Assembly (NCBI GenBank): GCA_015066665.1
Contig: SVNX01000005.1
Span: forward strand, 31,623-95,622
DNA: 64,000 nt
Direction: 5' to 3'
From: Ruminococcus sp.
Lineage (GTDB): Bacteria > Bacillota > Clostridia > Oscillospirales > Ruminococcaceae
The notes below the pieces were generated by a model. That model saw nothing but the letters and a program-made list of their open reading frames with translations, did not search any database and was not told where the DNA came from. This document shows, piece after piece, positions 10,075-19,542 of this stretch; position 1 is the stretch's first letter; each line of letters starts with the position of its first letter. A program made the translations under genes and the position numbers.

Positions 10075-10642
10075 ATGGTGTCTGGCCGAGGCCTTCCTTG
10101 GCGAGGGTGGAGTAATAGCTGCTCAGGTACTGTGCCAGTTCCGTGATCAGCCGATTGGCTTCCGCTGCTCTCCCGGGATTTGCATACAGCCCGTCGCCGG
10201 CAAGAGAAGCCGCATGTCGTGCGTGCATGACCGCTGTTTGCAGCTGTTCCGGATGACGTTTCTCCGCAAGCCGTGCTGCCAGCTGCAGATGTGCCATGCT
10301 CTGGAGTGCTGTGAATTCATCCCGCAGCGCTTCGCAGGGGATGGAGAGTGCCAGCAGTGCCTCGTACTCACGGTCGTTCAGCAGAGCTTTCGCATGGGTG
10401 AGCATCTTCAGACCCTCCGGCTCGTGGGAGGCAGGCTCATCCGCATCGGACAGCAGCCGCTCCATCGGGATCTCCAGTACGCCCGCAAGATACTCCAGCG
10501 TTTTCATGGATGGTGTGGCACTGCCGCTTTCGATCTGACTGAGCATGTTGCGTGTGATGAATGTCCCCACCACATCGCTCTGTGTCATTTTCTTCGATAA
10601 TCGTGCCGCCTTCAGTCTGCGGCCCAGCTCAGCATTGTCCAT
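10073..10642 (-). CDS. XRE-family helix-turn-helix transcriptional regulator
   Basis: MDNAELGRRLKAARLSKKMTQSDVVGTFITRNMLSQIESGSATPSMKTLEYLAGVLEIP HTH_3; RBS AAAGGAGG supports start at 10642 rather than 10660. Confidence 0.9.
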   Translation of the reverse strand: MDNAELGRRLKAARLSKKMTQSDVVGTFITRNMLSQIESGSATPSMKTLEYLAGVLEIPMERLLSDADEPASHEPEGLKMLTHAKALLNDREYEALLALSIPCEALRDEFTALQSMAHLQLAARLAEKRHPEQLQTAVMHARHAASLAGDGLYANPGRAAEANRLITELAQYLSSYYSTLAKEGLGQTP

Positions 10643-10661
10643 GGCGCACCTCCTTTGCAAT

Positions 10662-10676
10662 GTAAACTGTGTTTAC
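10662..10676. promoter_or_regulatory. 15-bp palindromic operator candidate at the XRE promoter
   Basis: GTAAAC-tgt-GTTTAC perfect inverted repeat, 3 nt downstream of the minus-strand -10. Confidence 0.65.
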
Positions 10677-10679
10677 TAT

Positions 10680-10708
10680 ATCATACCACATCGTAAACAG
10701 AATTGCAA
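10680..10708 (-). promoter_or_regulatory. Promoter of XRE regulator
   Basis: Minus strand TTGCAA-17 nt-TATGAT. Confidence 0.65.
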
Positions 10709-10834
10709 GTGTTTTTTGTCATAAAATATGAACATTTTGAAAACTTTCGGAACGGTGTTCTGAAACGCTGATTTCCAAACTATCCTATTATATCCTACCA
10801 AAGAAAAAATCTTACGGAAAATGTCGGAAACCTA

Positions 10835-10863
10835 TTGACAAAAGGCTCTGAATGCGCTATAAT
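10835..10863 (+). promoter_or_regulatory. Promoter of NfeD/flotillin operon
   Basis: TTGACA-17 nt-TATAAT. Confidence 0.8.
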
Positions 10864-10870
10864 GTATTCA

Positions 10871-10885
10871 GTAAATAAAATTTAC
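10871..10885. promoter_or_regulatory. 15-bp palindromic operator candidate at NfeD promoter start site
   Basis: GTAAAT-aaa-ATTTAC perfect inverted repeat with the same architecture as 10662-10676; begins 7 nt after the -10. Confidence 0.65.
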
Positions 10886-10924
10886 ATGATAGAATGATGA
10901 GAGATGAGGGAAAGGAGGAAAGCT

Positions 10925-11605
10925 ATGCTGGATTGGTGGGAAGGCTTATCCCAGGTGCAGCAGGTGCTGTATTGTATTGCGATCCCCTCGACGCTGATCC
11001 TTGTGCTGCAGATGCTTCTGACGATTGTCGGCGGTGCATCCGACGGCGGGATTGATGTTTCGGACACATCCGGACTGGATATGCCGGCGGAGCTTGACAC
11101 GGATGCGGTGTTTGACGCTGATTTCGATGCGGACACAGCGGATGTGGACATTGGTCACGACGGTGGAAATCCGGCGGATTTCGGGACACTTCGTCTGTTC
11201 ACACTGCAGACGGTGATCACGTTTCTGACGGTATTCAGCTGGGTTTCGATTGTATGTGTCGGCTCAAAGGTCGGCACGCTGATTTCCATGCTGATTGGTA
11301 CGCTCTGCGGTCTGGTCATGATGTTTGTTGTGGCCAAGATCATTCAGCTGTCCACAAAGCTCGCAGAAAACGGCACGCTCAACCTGAAGAATGCCATCGG
11401 CGAAACGGCAAGCGTCTATCTGACCATCCCTGCCTGCGGCGGCGGTGAGGGTAAGATTACAATGGAACTGCAGGGCCGCTTCTGCGAATTCGATGCCATT
11501 ACCGAAGAACCGGATGCCATCGGCACGGGCACACAGGTGCTTGTGACAGATGTGCAGGGTGATGCATTGGTAGTGGAGCGCTGCAGCGGAAATCAGAAGT
11601 CATAA
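10925..11605 (+). CDS. NfeD-like membrane protein
   Basis: Multiple TM segments plus small C-terminal OB-fold-like region (GETASVYLTIPACGGGEGKITMELQGRFCEFDAITEE); directly upstream of flotillin; RBS AAAGGAGG before ATG 10925. Confidence 0.8.
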   Translation: MLDWWEGLSQVQQVLYCIAIPSTLILVLQMLLTIVGGASDGGIDVSDTSGLDMPAELDTDAVFDADFDADTADVDIGHDGGNPADFGTLRLFTLQTVITFLTVFSWVSIVCVGSKVGTLISMLIGTLCGLVMMFVVAKIIQLSTKLAENGTLNLKNAIGETASVYLTIPACGGGEGKITMELQGRFCEFDAITEEPDAIGTGTQVLVTDVQGDALVVERCSGNQKS

Positions 11606-11638
11606 TTTTTACACTTACATTTAAAAGGAGAATACATC

Positions 11639-13060
11639 ATGGATACATTTGGTATGTTAGTCATCATCTGTGTGGTTGCAGTGATTCTGTTTGCCACACT
11701 GCTTGCAATCCTGTCCCGCTACAGAAAGTGCCCTTCCGACAAGATTCTGGTTGTATATGGTAAAGTGGGCACCGATACGAACGGCAATCCCCGCAGTGCG
11801 AAGTGCATCCACGGCGGTGCTGCGTTCATCGTGCCGGTGATCCAGTCCTATCAGTATCTCGACCTGACACCCATCTCCATGAACGTTGACCTGAAGAATG
11901 CGCTGTCCAAGCAGAACATCCGTATCAACGTACCGTCCCGATTCACCGTTGGTATTTCCACAGAGCCGGGCGTGATGCAGAATGCGGCAGAGCGTCTGCT
12001 GGGTCTGAAGCTCGTTGAGATTCAGGAGCTGGCGAAGGATATCGTATTCGGTCAGCTGCGTCTGATCATTGCGACAATGGACATCGAGGAAATCAACTCC
12101 GACCGTGAGAAGTTCCTTCTGGCCGTGTCCAAGAACGTAGAGATCGAGCTGAAGAAGATCGGTCTGCGTCTGATCAACGTGAACGTAACCGACATCACTG
12201 ACGAATCCGGCTATCTGAATGCGCTGGGTAAGGAAGCGGCTGCCAAGGCTGTCAACGATGCGAAGAAGAGCGTTGCCGAGCAGAACCGTGACGGTGAGAT
12301 TGGTCAGGCCAATGCACAGCAGGAACAGCGTGTACAGGTTGCCGCTGCCAATGCAGCTGCCATCGAGGGTGAGAACACTGCAAGAGTTGCTGTGGCACAG
12401 TCCGAGGCTGTACGTCGTGAGCGTGAGGCTGAGTCCCTGCGTCAGGCAACCGCTGCCGAGGCCGTACAGGCTGCAAGAGCAAAGCAGGAAGCCTATGCAG
12501 CACAGCAGGAAGCTGAGCGGCAGAGAGCACAGCTCGAGAAGGCAACACAGCATGCTGATATCATCGTAAAGGCTGAGATTGCAAAGGAACAGGCTGAGAT
12601 CGATGCTGAGGCCGAGGCTGAGGTTATCCGTCGTAAGGCGCGCGGTGAGGCTGATGCGATCTTTGCAAAGATGGAAGCTGAGGCGAAGGGTCAGCAGGAA
12701 ATTCTGACTCGTCAGGCTGAGGGTATGCGTCAGATTGTGGATGCAGCCGGCGGCGATGCGGATTCCGCTGTGAAGCTCCTGATTGCAGAGAAGCTGGAGG
12801 ATCTGGTAGCAATTCAGGTTGAGGCAGTCAAGAACATCAAGATTGATAAGGTTACTGTCTGGGACAGCGGCCAGAATGCAGATGGCCAGAATTCCACAGC
12901 CGGCTTCATTTCCGGCATGATGAAGGCTGTGCCTCCGCTGAATGAGCTGTTCAAACAGGCAGGCATGGAACTGCCGGAGCTTCTGGGCAAGGATCTGACT
13001 GAGGTGCCGGTTGCAGAACCGGCCATTGAGGTGGATGCCAAGGAGACAGAGGCTGAATAA
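11639..13060 (+). CDS. floT: Flotillin family protein (SPFH domain)
   Basis: N-terminal TM, SPFH domain, Ala/Glu/Gln-rich coiled coil (EAVQAARAKQEAYAAQQEAERQRAQLEKATQHADIIVKAEIAKEQAEIDAEAEAE). Confidence 0.93.
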   Translation: MDTFGMLVIICVVAVILFATLLAILSRYRKCPSDKILVVYGKVGTDTNGNPRSAKCIHGGAAFIVPVIQSYQYLDLTPISMNVDLKNALSKQNIRINVPSRFTVGISTEPGVMQNAAERLLGLKLVEIQELAKDIVFGQLRLIIATMDIEEINSDREKFLLAVSKNVEIELKKIGLRLINVNVTDITDESGYLNALGKEAAAKAVNDAKKSVAEQNRDGEIGQANAQQEQRVQVAAANAAAIEGENTARVAVAQSEAVRREREAESLRQATAAEAVQAARAKQEAYAAQQEAERQRAQLEKATQHADIIVKAEIAKEQAEIDAEAEAEVIRRKARGEADAIFAKMEAEAKGQQEILTRQAEGMRQIVDAAGGDADSAVKLLIAEKLEDLVAIQVEAVKNIKIDKVTVWDSGQNADGQNSTAGFISGMMKAVPPLNELFKQAGMELPELLGKDLTEVPVAEPAIEVDAKETEAE

Positions 13061-13071
13061 TTGCATATGAG

Positions 13072-13105
13072 AAAAAGCCCCGCTGCATAACGCAGCGGGG
13101 CTTTT
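13072..13105 (+). terminator. Terminator of flotillin operon
   Basis: AAAAGCCCCGCTGC-ataac-GCAGCGGGGCTTTT. Confidence 0.85.
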
Positions 13106-13120
13106 GTGCGCGGATGTAGA

Positions 13121-13148
13121 AAACAGAGGATCCGGGTGGATCCTCTGT
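13121..13148 (-). terminator. Terminator of glycan locus (minus strand)
   Basis: CAGAGGATCC-gggt-GGATCCTCTG with TTTT on the minus-strand side. Confidence 0.6.
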
Positions 13149-13153
13149 TGAGG

Positions 13154-13936
13154 TTAGCGGAAGATACTTTTGCAGCCGCCGCCGGCAAGAATGCATGTGC
13201 CGGACATGATCTCTCCGACATCGGACATGAGATAGCAGATAATATCGCCGATCTCCTCCGGACGGATCAGACGGCGGATCGAATTGTCATTCCATGTTTT
13301 CCCAGGACGTACGCCGTCGGTAAAACCAGCAAGACTGCGCATCATGTCTGTATTGGTTGTGCCTGGCTCTACGCAGTTAAGCACAATGCCTCGTTCACAG
13401 AGATGCTTTCCATAAGCATGGACAATGCCGGAAATAGCGTTTTTTGTGACCTGATAAATGGACAGCAAGTCACGATGCGCACTGATCGAAGAAACAATGC
13501 AGATGTTGCCTTTGATCTTATTGGAATGCAGATAATTTGCAAAATTTCTCATCAGGAAGAAAACGCCTTTGAGGTTAATGTTCATGACGCGATCCCAGTC
13601 AGCCTCTGAGATGTTGAAGCCTTTCCAGTTGCTGCCGTCAAAATCGACACCGCTGGAAATGACGAGACCATCCGGGAATTCTCCCATTGCTGCTTTGGCT
13701 TTCTCAAAGAATTCAGTATGAGAATTGACATCAGCAATATCAAAGGACAAAGCAAACGCCTGCTGTTCTTCCTTCTTTTTCAGGGTTTTACATGCAGCTT
13801 GCAGTTTGCTCTCATTTCTGGAAGCGAGAATCACCTTGTGTGCACCAGCACTCAGTAATTTCTGTGCAGCAGCATATCCGATTCCGGTTGCGCCGCCGAT
13901 GACAATTATGTTTTTGGGACGAAGTTGAATATTCAT
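13154..13936 (-). CDS. SDR family NAD(P)-dependent oxidoreductase
   Basis: GGATGIGYAAAQ Rossmann motif, SSISAHR...YQVTKNAISGIVHAYGKHL (YxxxK). Confidence 0.92.
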   Translation of the reverse strand: MNIQLRPKNIIVIGGATGIGYAAAQKLLSAGAHKVILASRNESKLQAACKTLKKKEEQQAFALSFDIADVNSHTEFFEKAKAAMGEFPDGLVISSGVDFDGSNWKGFNISEADWDRVMNINLKGVFFLMRNFANYLHSNKIKGNICIVSSISAHRDLLSIYQVTKNAISGIVHAYGKHLCERGIVLNCVEPGTTNTDMMRSLAGFTDGVRPGKTWNDNSIRRLIRPEEIGDIICYLMSDVGEIMSGTCILAGGGCKSIFR

Positions 13937-13953
13937 GTCATATCCTCGGCTTT

Positions 13954-16743
13954 CTATTCGCAGAACACCTCAAAGAAGAGTGCCCTCTGCGGTTCAGTAC
14001 TCAGGAAATACTTCAGCTTTTCTTCATATTCTTCAGGAGAACGTGCAGACATGTATTCAAATCCTGTGGATTCAACCCAGCCCTTGGCTTCTGTGTTGTG
14101 TACGGAAGAAATGGCACGAAGATTATGACTGCGCAGCAGGCCTGTGCCGTTGTTGTTGACCAGAAGAATACGGATATTTTTGTTGAGCTGCTTGTTCCAG
14201 ATGCCGTTCATATCGTAGAAGAAGGAGAGGTCACCGACAAGCAGGAAGCAGAGCTTATCCTTTACAACAGAGCACTGACCCATGAAAGTGGAAGTGCAGC
14301 CATCGATACCATTTGTACCCATGTTGCAGAATACATCGACAGAAGGATCCATTGTATATCTTCTGCAGTCAAAGAAGCTCTGGCCTACGCCAAGATGGAG
14401 GAGAGAGCCAGCAGGAATAGCAGGAATAAATTTGCTCTGTACAAAATGTGCGTTGTATTTATTGATGGCAGGAGCGGCATATTTTTCTGTCATGGTCTTC
14501 CACTGGTTGAAGTAAACACCGTTATTGGCGCTGTCTCCAGCATGCTTTGCGAAGAACTCGAAGAAATAATCCTGGGATGCTTCAATGACAGACGAAAGAC
14601 GGAAGTAGAAATCCTTTACCTTTCCATCCGGTGTAACGCTCCAATGACGGATACTGCGGGGGCCACTGCGTACTTTGAAGGTGAGCGGGTCATTCATCAA
14701 GCGCTTGCCGCCGACAGTGATGAGGATGTCGGGGGAGAGATGTTCATTGAACTCTGCATTGGAAATGGCCTGAAGCATATTATAGGGCTTCAAAGAATAT
14801 GCACAATCCAGATTGGAGATAAAGTCAGTTACGATCACGCAGTTGTACTTGGAAGCGAATGCTTCAATGTTCTTGCGCTGTTGTTCTGTAGGCTTTGCAT
14901 TCTGACCATAAACAATCAGCACGCGGGGGGATTTCTTGAGAGCATTGACCCATCTCATCATGGCTGCATCACCGTCGCTCGTTGTGACACGCAGCAGATG
15001 CGGATTTACATGGGGCAGGAGGGACCAGTACTCTCTGGGCAGACGTGCACCGATCGTAATGTTTTCGATGGACATATTGATATGCACAGGGCCGAAACCA
15101 TTGTGTGTGGACTCAAGAATGCAGTCAGAGATATCACGTCTTGTCTGGTAATCGGCATGGAAACTATCGCCCTCGGGGAGGGAAATTGCTTTTTTGACAA
15201 CACCGTTGAATACGTTCTTCTGCGGAATTGTCTGATCTTCGCCCTGCTCGTGGTATACTTCACGTCTGTCCGCAGTGATCATAATCAGCGGGACACCGGT
15301 GTAGTAAGCTTCGGTCACAGCGGGGAGATAGTTGCTCACAGCAGTACCGCTTGTGCAGACACAGGCAACAGGCTCCTGAAGCTGTGCGGCAATACCAAGG
15401 CCAAAATAGGCGGCACTTCGTTCATCTGTCACACGATGGAGTGTGAAGGTGCCCTCGTTGTATTCGAACATTCTGATCAGGGGCACATCTCTGCCGCCGG
15501 GAGAAAGAACAACATGCTTAACGCCGTAATCACGAAGCAGTGTAGCCAGCATTCTGATTTTTTTGTAGTCGGGGTTTTTATTCAGGAGCTCAGCCTCATG
15601 TCCATATTGCTTGATTTTGTCATACTCCACAATACTGCGGCTTTTCGGCATGTTCTTCTTCTCTTCTGATCTGGGAGTATCCAGGGACTGATTGAAGCGA
15701 GCAAAACTCTCGGCCTTTTCTTTTGCAAGAATAGCATTGAATTTGTCGTAGTCGATGGGATCAAAGATCTTATCAGATTTGTAAATCTCATTGGGATCCG
15801 CAAGCAGCTTGTGGTTGAGCTTGAAGAGGTTGAACAGATGAGTGAATCTTGTCAGACCTCTGCCGGCATTGGAAATGGTGATCAGATTCTTGTTGTAGAT
15901 CATGCCGAAGCACGCACCATGGTGAGAATCAGTAATCAGCATTTTGCAGTGCTTAATGTAATACACAAACTCTTCGATAGAGGCATTTTCCTTCAGGTCG
16001 CCTGTATGCCAGTTGCCTTTCTGTCTATTGACAGATTTCATATCCAGAACGGATACAATTCTGGCACCGAGCTTTTCGGCAGCATACTGAACTGCCTTCT
16101 GCTTTTCTTCATTTACGTCGAGAATATAGCTGAAGATGAAATTATCATCCGGTTCAAGCTGACCGCAGCTGTCGGCCAGCAGGTCATAGTTTTCTCTTTC
16201 ACAAAGGAATACAGGATCCAGGTCACGCTTTACATCCAGGCCAAAGGACTGTTTGCAGGCTTCGATACCGGAGGCCTCTCTGACAGAAATATAGTCAAAG
16301 CTGTTCAGCAGGGTATGGATATAAGCCTTCTGATCATCTGTACCGTTGAAGCTTGCATTGCCGAAGGAAGTGGAATAGGCAATCTTCTTTTTGGAATTGT
16401 CTGCGAAATCGAGGAAGAAGGTATAACCGAGCAGATCGACTGCGAGTTTTGTCCAGAGCTGATCAGAACCGAGCATAAAAATGTCACAAAGATCATTATA
16501 TTCCGGATTATTCTCGATCGGTCTGACATCGGACATAGGGAAATATCTTGTAATGAAATCGATTGTCTTCTTTGTCTCAGGTTCCCAAGGAGTTCTGTTC
16601 AGTTTGGAAATCTGAAGCATAACAGAACTGAGGCCTTTGTCCTGCAGGATTTTTCCAAGTGCATAATATGTCAGTGCACTGCCGTAATTGGAAGCAAACC
16701 ACCAACCCACAATGCCCACATCATAATGTTTGTTTTTTTCCAT
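13954..16743 (-). CDS. Bifunctional fusion: polysaccharide pyruvyl transferase domain (about aa 1-360) + MenD-like thiamine-diphosphate enzyme (about aa 385-929)
   Basis: N-term VGIVGWWFASNYGSALTYYALGKIL...FMLGSDQLW...IAYSTSFG...DSHHGACFGMIYNK (PS_pyruv_trans). C-term VVLSPGGRDVPL, VTDERSAAYFGLGIA, VCTSGTAVSNYLPAVTEAYYTGVPLIMITADR, VGDLSFFYDMNG...LVNNNGTG (MenD/ThDP fold). One uninterrupted ORF. Confidence 0.85.
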   Translation of the reverse strand: MEKNKHYDVGIVGWWFASNYGSALTYYALGKILQDKGLSSVMLQISKLNRTPWEPETKKTIDFITRYFPMSDVRPIENNPEYNDLCDIFMLGSDQLWTKLAVDLLGYTFFLDFADNSKKKIAYSTSFGNASFNGTDDQKAYIHTLLNSFDYISVREASGIEACKQSFGLDVKRDLDPVFLCERENYDLLADSCGQLEPDDNFIFSYILDVNEEKQKAVQYAAEKLGARIVSVLDMKSVNRQKGNWHTGDLKENASIEEFVYYIKHCKMLITDSHHGACFGMIYNKNLITISNAGRGLTRFTHLFNLFKLNHKLLADPNEIYKSDKIFDPIDYDKFNAILAKEKAESFARFNQSLDTPRSEEKKNMPKSRSIVEYDKIKQYGHEAELLNKNPDYKKIRMLATLLRDYGVKHVVLSPGGRDVPLIRMFEYNEGTFTLHRVTDERSAAYFGLGIAAQLQEPVACVCTSGTAVSNYLPAVTEAYYTGVPLIMITADRREVYHEQGEDQTIPQKNVFNGVVKKAISLPEGDSFHADYQTRRDISDCILESTHNGFGPVHINMSIENITIGARLPREYWSLLPHVNPHLLRVTTSDGDAAMMRWVNALKKSPRVLIVYGQNAKPTEQQRKNIEAFASKYNCVIVTDFISNLDCAYSLKPYNMLQAISNAEFNEHLSPDILITVGGKRLMNDPLTFKVRSGPRSIRHWSVTPDGKVKDFYFRLSSVIEASQDYFFEFFAKHAGDSANNGVYFNQWKTMTEKYAAPAINKYNAHFVQSKFIPAIPAGSLLHLGVGQSFFDCRRYTMDPSVDVFCNMGTNGIDGCTSTFMGQCSVVKDKLCFLLVGDLSFFYDMNGIWNKQLNKNIRILLVNNNGTGLLRSHNLRAISSVHNTEAKGWVESTGFEYMSARSPEEYEEKLKYFLSTEPQRALFFEVFCE

Positions 16744-16791
16744 AATTCACTCCGTTCTCAGCGGCAGAAGCCGCTGGATATTCAAATCGGA

Positions 16792-19467
16792 TTACTTGCT
16801 TGTCTGATCTGCCTTTTTTGCAGTTGCAGCGGACTTGCTGTCTGCGGCAGATGTCTTATCGGCATCAGCAGTTTTGGTGTCGGCAGATGCGTCACTGTCT
16901 TTCTTTACGGATGTATTCTTTTCGGAACTGCTTTCAGTTTTTTTAGTCTCAGAGGAAGAGTCGGAGGTGTTAACCTTTTTATTGCTCTTTACTTCGGACT
17001 TGAGGAACTTTTCCTTCTTGGAGGCCTTCTTCTTCTGTTCAGCGCCTTCCTCGGAAGAATCAACGTCAAATTCAAATCCATTCACCTTTTCCAGGTTTTC
17101 AATGATCATGGGCATGTACCACAGCTTGTCATCATTATACTTCTTGATGACTTCCTGTGTATACCACATGGTCTTCTGGTTAACGGCAGCCTGGTTGCGG
17201 AGCATGTTCTGGAGTTCGTTGATCTGCTGCTGCAGGAGGTCAATGCTTCTCTGCTGCATATTGATCTGGTTCATCAGCTGCGTGGACTGATACAGGAAAG
17301 TGTTTCTGGACGGCGGAATGATTCTGGAGATGAAGTGCTTGAACTTTGTGCCGAAGCTGTGCTCCTTCTTGTACTGCTTCACCACTTCCAGACAGTAGTT
17401 CCAGAAGCCCTGGCTGTTGGCGGCAGCTTCCGTGGATACTGCATCCAGACCAAAGGACTTCATGACATTGACGAATTCGATGATGTATTCTGTCTTCTGG
17501 GGCTGAGGACAATTGTCGATGCAGCCGAAGATGAAGTCACAGCTGTACTGGAAGAGATTGCCGGACGGCTTGATGCCGTTTGCCTTGGACACTGTCAGCA
17601 GCTGCTTGAGAATACGCATCTGCTCGCGTGTGAATACGTTATAGTCCTTGGAGATCTGATTCATCAGGGAGTCCGTATTGAAGTGACGGTAGTTGTAGAG
17701 CTTGTCGGAGATGACAGCAATGCCCTTGAACTTGATGACAGCTTCATACATGAACAGTGCGTCCTCACCGTACTTGAATGCGGGATTGAAGCGGAGGGAC
17801 TTAGCGTTGAGGAACTCTCTCTTGAAGCAGCAGCGCCAGCTGTACACCTTGAGGTAGGGCTTGGTCAGCAGCTCAGTATCGGTTACCTTATCATAATAAG
17901 TATTGGGAGTTGTCAGAACATGATAGTGCCAGTCGCTTGCCTTGGGCACTTCGGGGAAGAGGTGTGTGCCGAAGATGACAGCGTCGGGATTCTTTCTCTT
18001 AGTAATTTCCTTGTAGATTCTCTCGCAGGTGTTGGGCGCATAGTAGTCATCGGAATCCAGGAACAGGATGTACTGACCGATGGCGGTGTCAATGCCGACA
18101 TTTCTGGTTTCAGCGGGTCCCTTATTTGTCTGGTTGATGATCATGATGCGGGGATCAATCTCTGCATACTGCTCCATGATGGAGAGGGAGTGGTCAGTGG
18201 AACCGTCGTTGATGCAGATAACCTCAATGTTCTCATAAGTCTGCAGCAGAATGCTGTCGAGACAGGAGGAGAGGAACTTCTCGTTATTGTAAACGGGAAT
18301 GATGACGGAGAAAGTGGGCTTGGTCTTCTTAGCCTTCTGTGCAGCCTTAACGCTTTCTGCGTTGTTCAGTGCGGTAATCGGGGTTTTGTAAGTGAAGGTA
18401 TGACCGATCTGCTCATAACGCTCCACGTTACGCCACATATGGTACTCATAAGGATCGTTTGCAATTCTGTTGATGTCTCTCTTCTTCCACCATGCGGCGC
18501 CGAAGTTGAGGCCGTCAATGCCGATGGTCTCGATGATTTCAGAGAACCATTCAGACATATCCTGAATGAAGGAATAACGCATTTTGGTGCTCAGACGCTC
18601 ATACATCCAGATGCAGGTATCATAGAATGCAGCACCATAGATGGGATACAGCTTGTCCTTGCTCTCGGGATGCTCTGTGATGAATTTCTTGATCTCATTG
18701 TACTCATCGCAGATGCAGTACGCCTTCTTGTCGGCGTTGTTAACGGAGGAATTCTCATTGTCCTGTCTGTAGTGCAGGAATGCATCGTACAGGCAGACCA
18801 TGCGTTCTGCACTGGAATAAACCTTGAAGGTGAAGGAAGTATCCTGGAAGGAAGCACCGGGAGTCGGCAGGAAGCCGATCTCATTTTCATCAAGGAAGGT
18901 TTTCTTATAAATTGCGGACCAGATGGAGGGCTTTCTGCCGAAGAGAGAACCGTTGTCATATTCATAGGGACGGATGACCTTGTTGCATTCTTCCTTCTTG
19001 AAGTATTCGTGCAGTTCATTCTTTTCGGGATTGCTCCAGTAGAACCAGAAGTTGGACTTGACAACATCTGCCTCATACTCAATGGCAGTTTCATAGAGCT
19101 TTTCAAACATGCCGGGTTCAATAAAGTCGTCGCTCTCTACGATACCGATGTACTCACCGGTTGCCATAGCAAAACCCTTGTTCATGGAATCGCCGTAGCC
19201 GCTGTTGGGCTTGTCGATGATCTTGATTCGGCTGTCCTTGGCCGCATAGGACTGGATGATGCCGAGTGTGTTATCTTTGGAACCGTCATTGACGCAGATG
19301 ATTTCGATGTCTTTGAATGTCTGGTTGACGATGCTGCTGAGGCATTCGTCAAGATAGGCTTCCACATTACAGCAGGGAACAACAATAGAAAGTTTGACCT
19401 TTCCGGTGCTGGTGGATTCAGAAAGCTGCTCTTTCTTCACGATTTTAGACGTTTTCATGTTTTCCAT
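16792..19467 (-). CDS. Glycosyltransferase with two tandem GT2 (GT-A) domains and Ser/Lys/Asp-rich low-complexity C-terminal tail
   Basis: KLSIVVPCCNVEAYLDECLSSIVNQTFKDIEIICVNDGSKDNTL and FSVIIPVYNNEKFLSSCLDSILLQTYENIEVICINDGSTDHSL; VESDD and LDSDD motifs. RBS GGAGGG supports start 19467. Confidence 0.9.
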   Translation of the reverse strand: MENMKTSKIVKKEQLSESTSTGKVKLSIVVPCCNVEAYLDECLSSIVNQTFKDIEIICVNDGSKDNTLGIIQSYAAKDSRIKIIDKPNSGYGDSMNKGFAMATGEYIGIVESDDFIEPGMFEKLYETAIEYEADVVKSNFWFYWSNPEKNELHEYFKKEECNKVIRPYEYDNGSLFGRKPSIWSAIYKKTFLDENEIGFLPTPGASFQDTSFTFKVYSSAERMVCLYDAFLHYRQDNENSSVNNADKKAYCICDEYNEIKKFITEHPESKDKLYPIYGAAFYDTCIWMYERLSTKMRYSFIQDMSEWFSEIIETIGIDGLNFGAAWWKKRDINRIANDPYEYHMWRNVERYEQIGHTFTYKTPITALNNAESVKAAQKAKKTKPTFSVIIPVYNNEKFLSSCLDSILLQTYENIEVICINDGSTDHSLSIMEQYAEIDPRIMIINQTNKGPAETRNVGIDTAIGQYILFLDSDDYYAPNTCERIYKEITKRKNPDAVIFGTHLFPEVPKASDWHYHVLTTPNTYYDKVTDTELLTKPYLKVYSWRCCFKREFLNAKSLRFNPAFKYGEDALFMYEAVIKFKGIAVISDKLYNYRHFNTDSLMNQISKDYNVFTREQMRILKQLLTVSKANGIKPSGNLFQYSCDFIFGCIDNCPQPQKTEYIIEFVNVMKSFGLDAVSTEAAANSQGFWNYCLEVVKQYKKEHSFGTKFKHFISRIIPPSRNTFLYQSTQLMNQINMQQRSIDLLQQQINELQNMLRNQAAVNQKTMWYTQEVIKKYNDDKLWYMPMIIENLEKVNGFEFDVDSSEEGAEQKKKASKKEKFLKSEVKSNKKVNTSDSSSETKKTESSSEKNTSVKKDSDASADTKTADADKTSAADSKSAATAKKADQTSK

Positions 19468-19542
19468 TTTACCCTCCGAATACGTTCTTTTCATTTCTTT
19501 TGCAATTTATCTTGCAACCGGGTACAAAAACCCACTATTACA

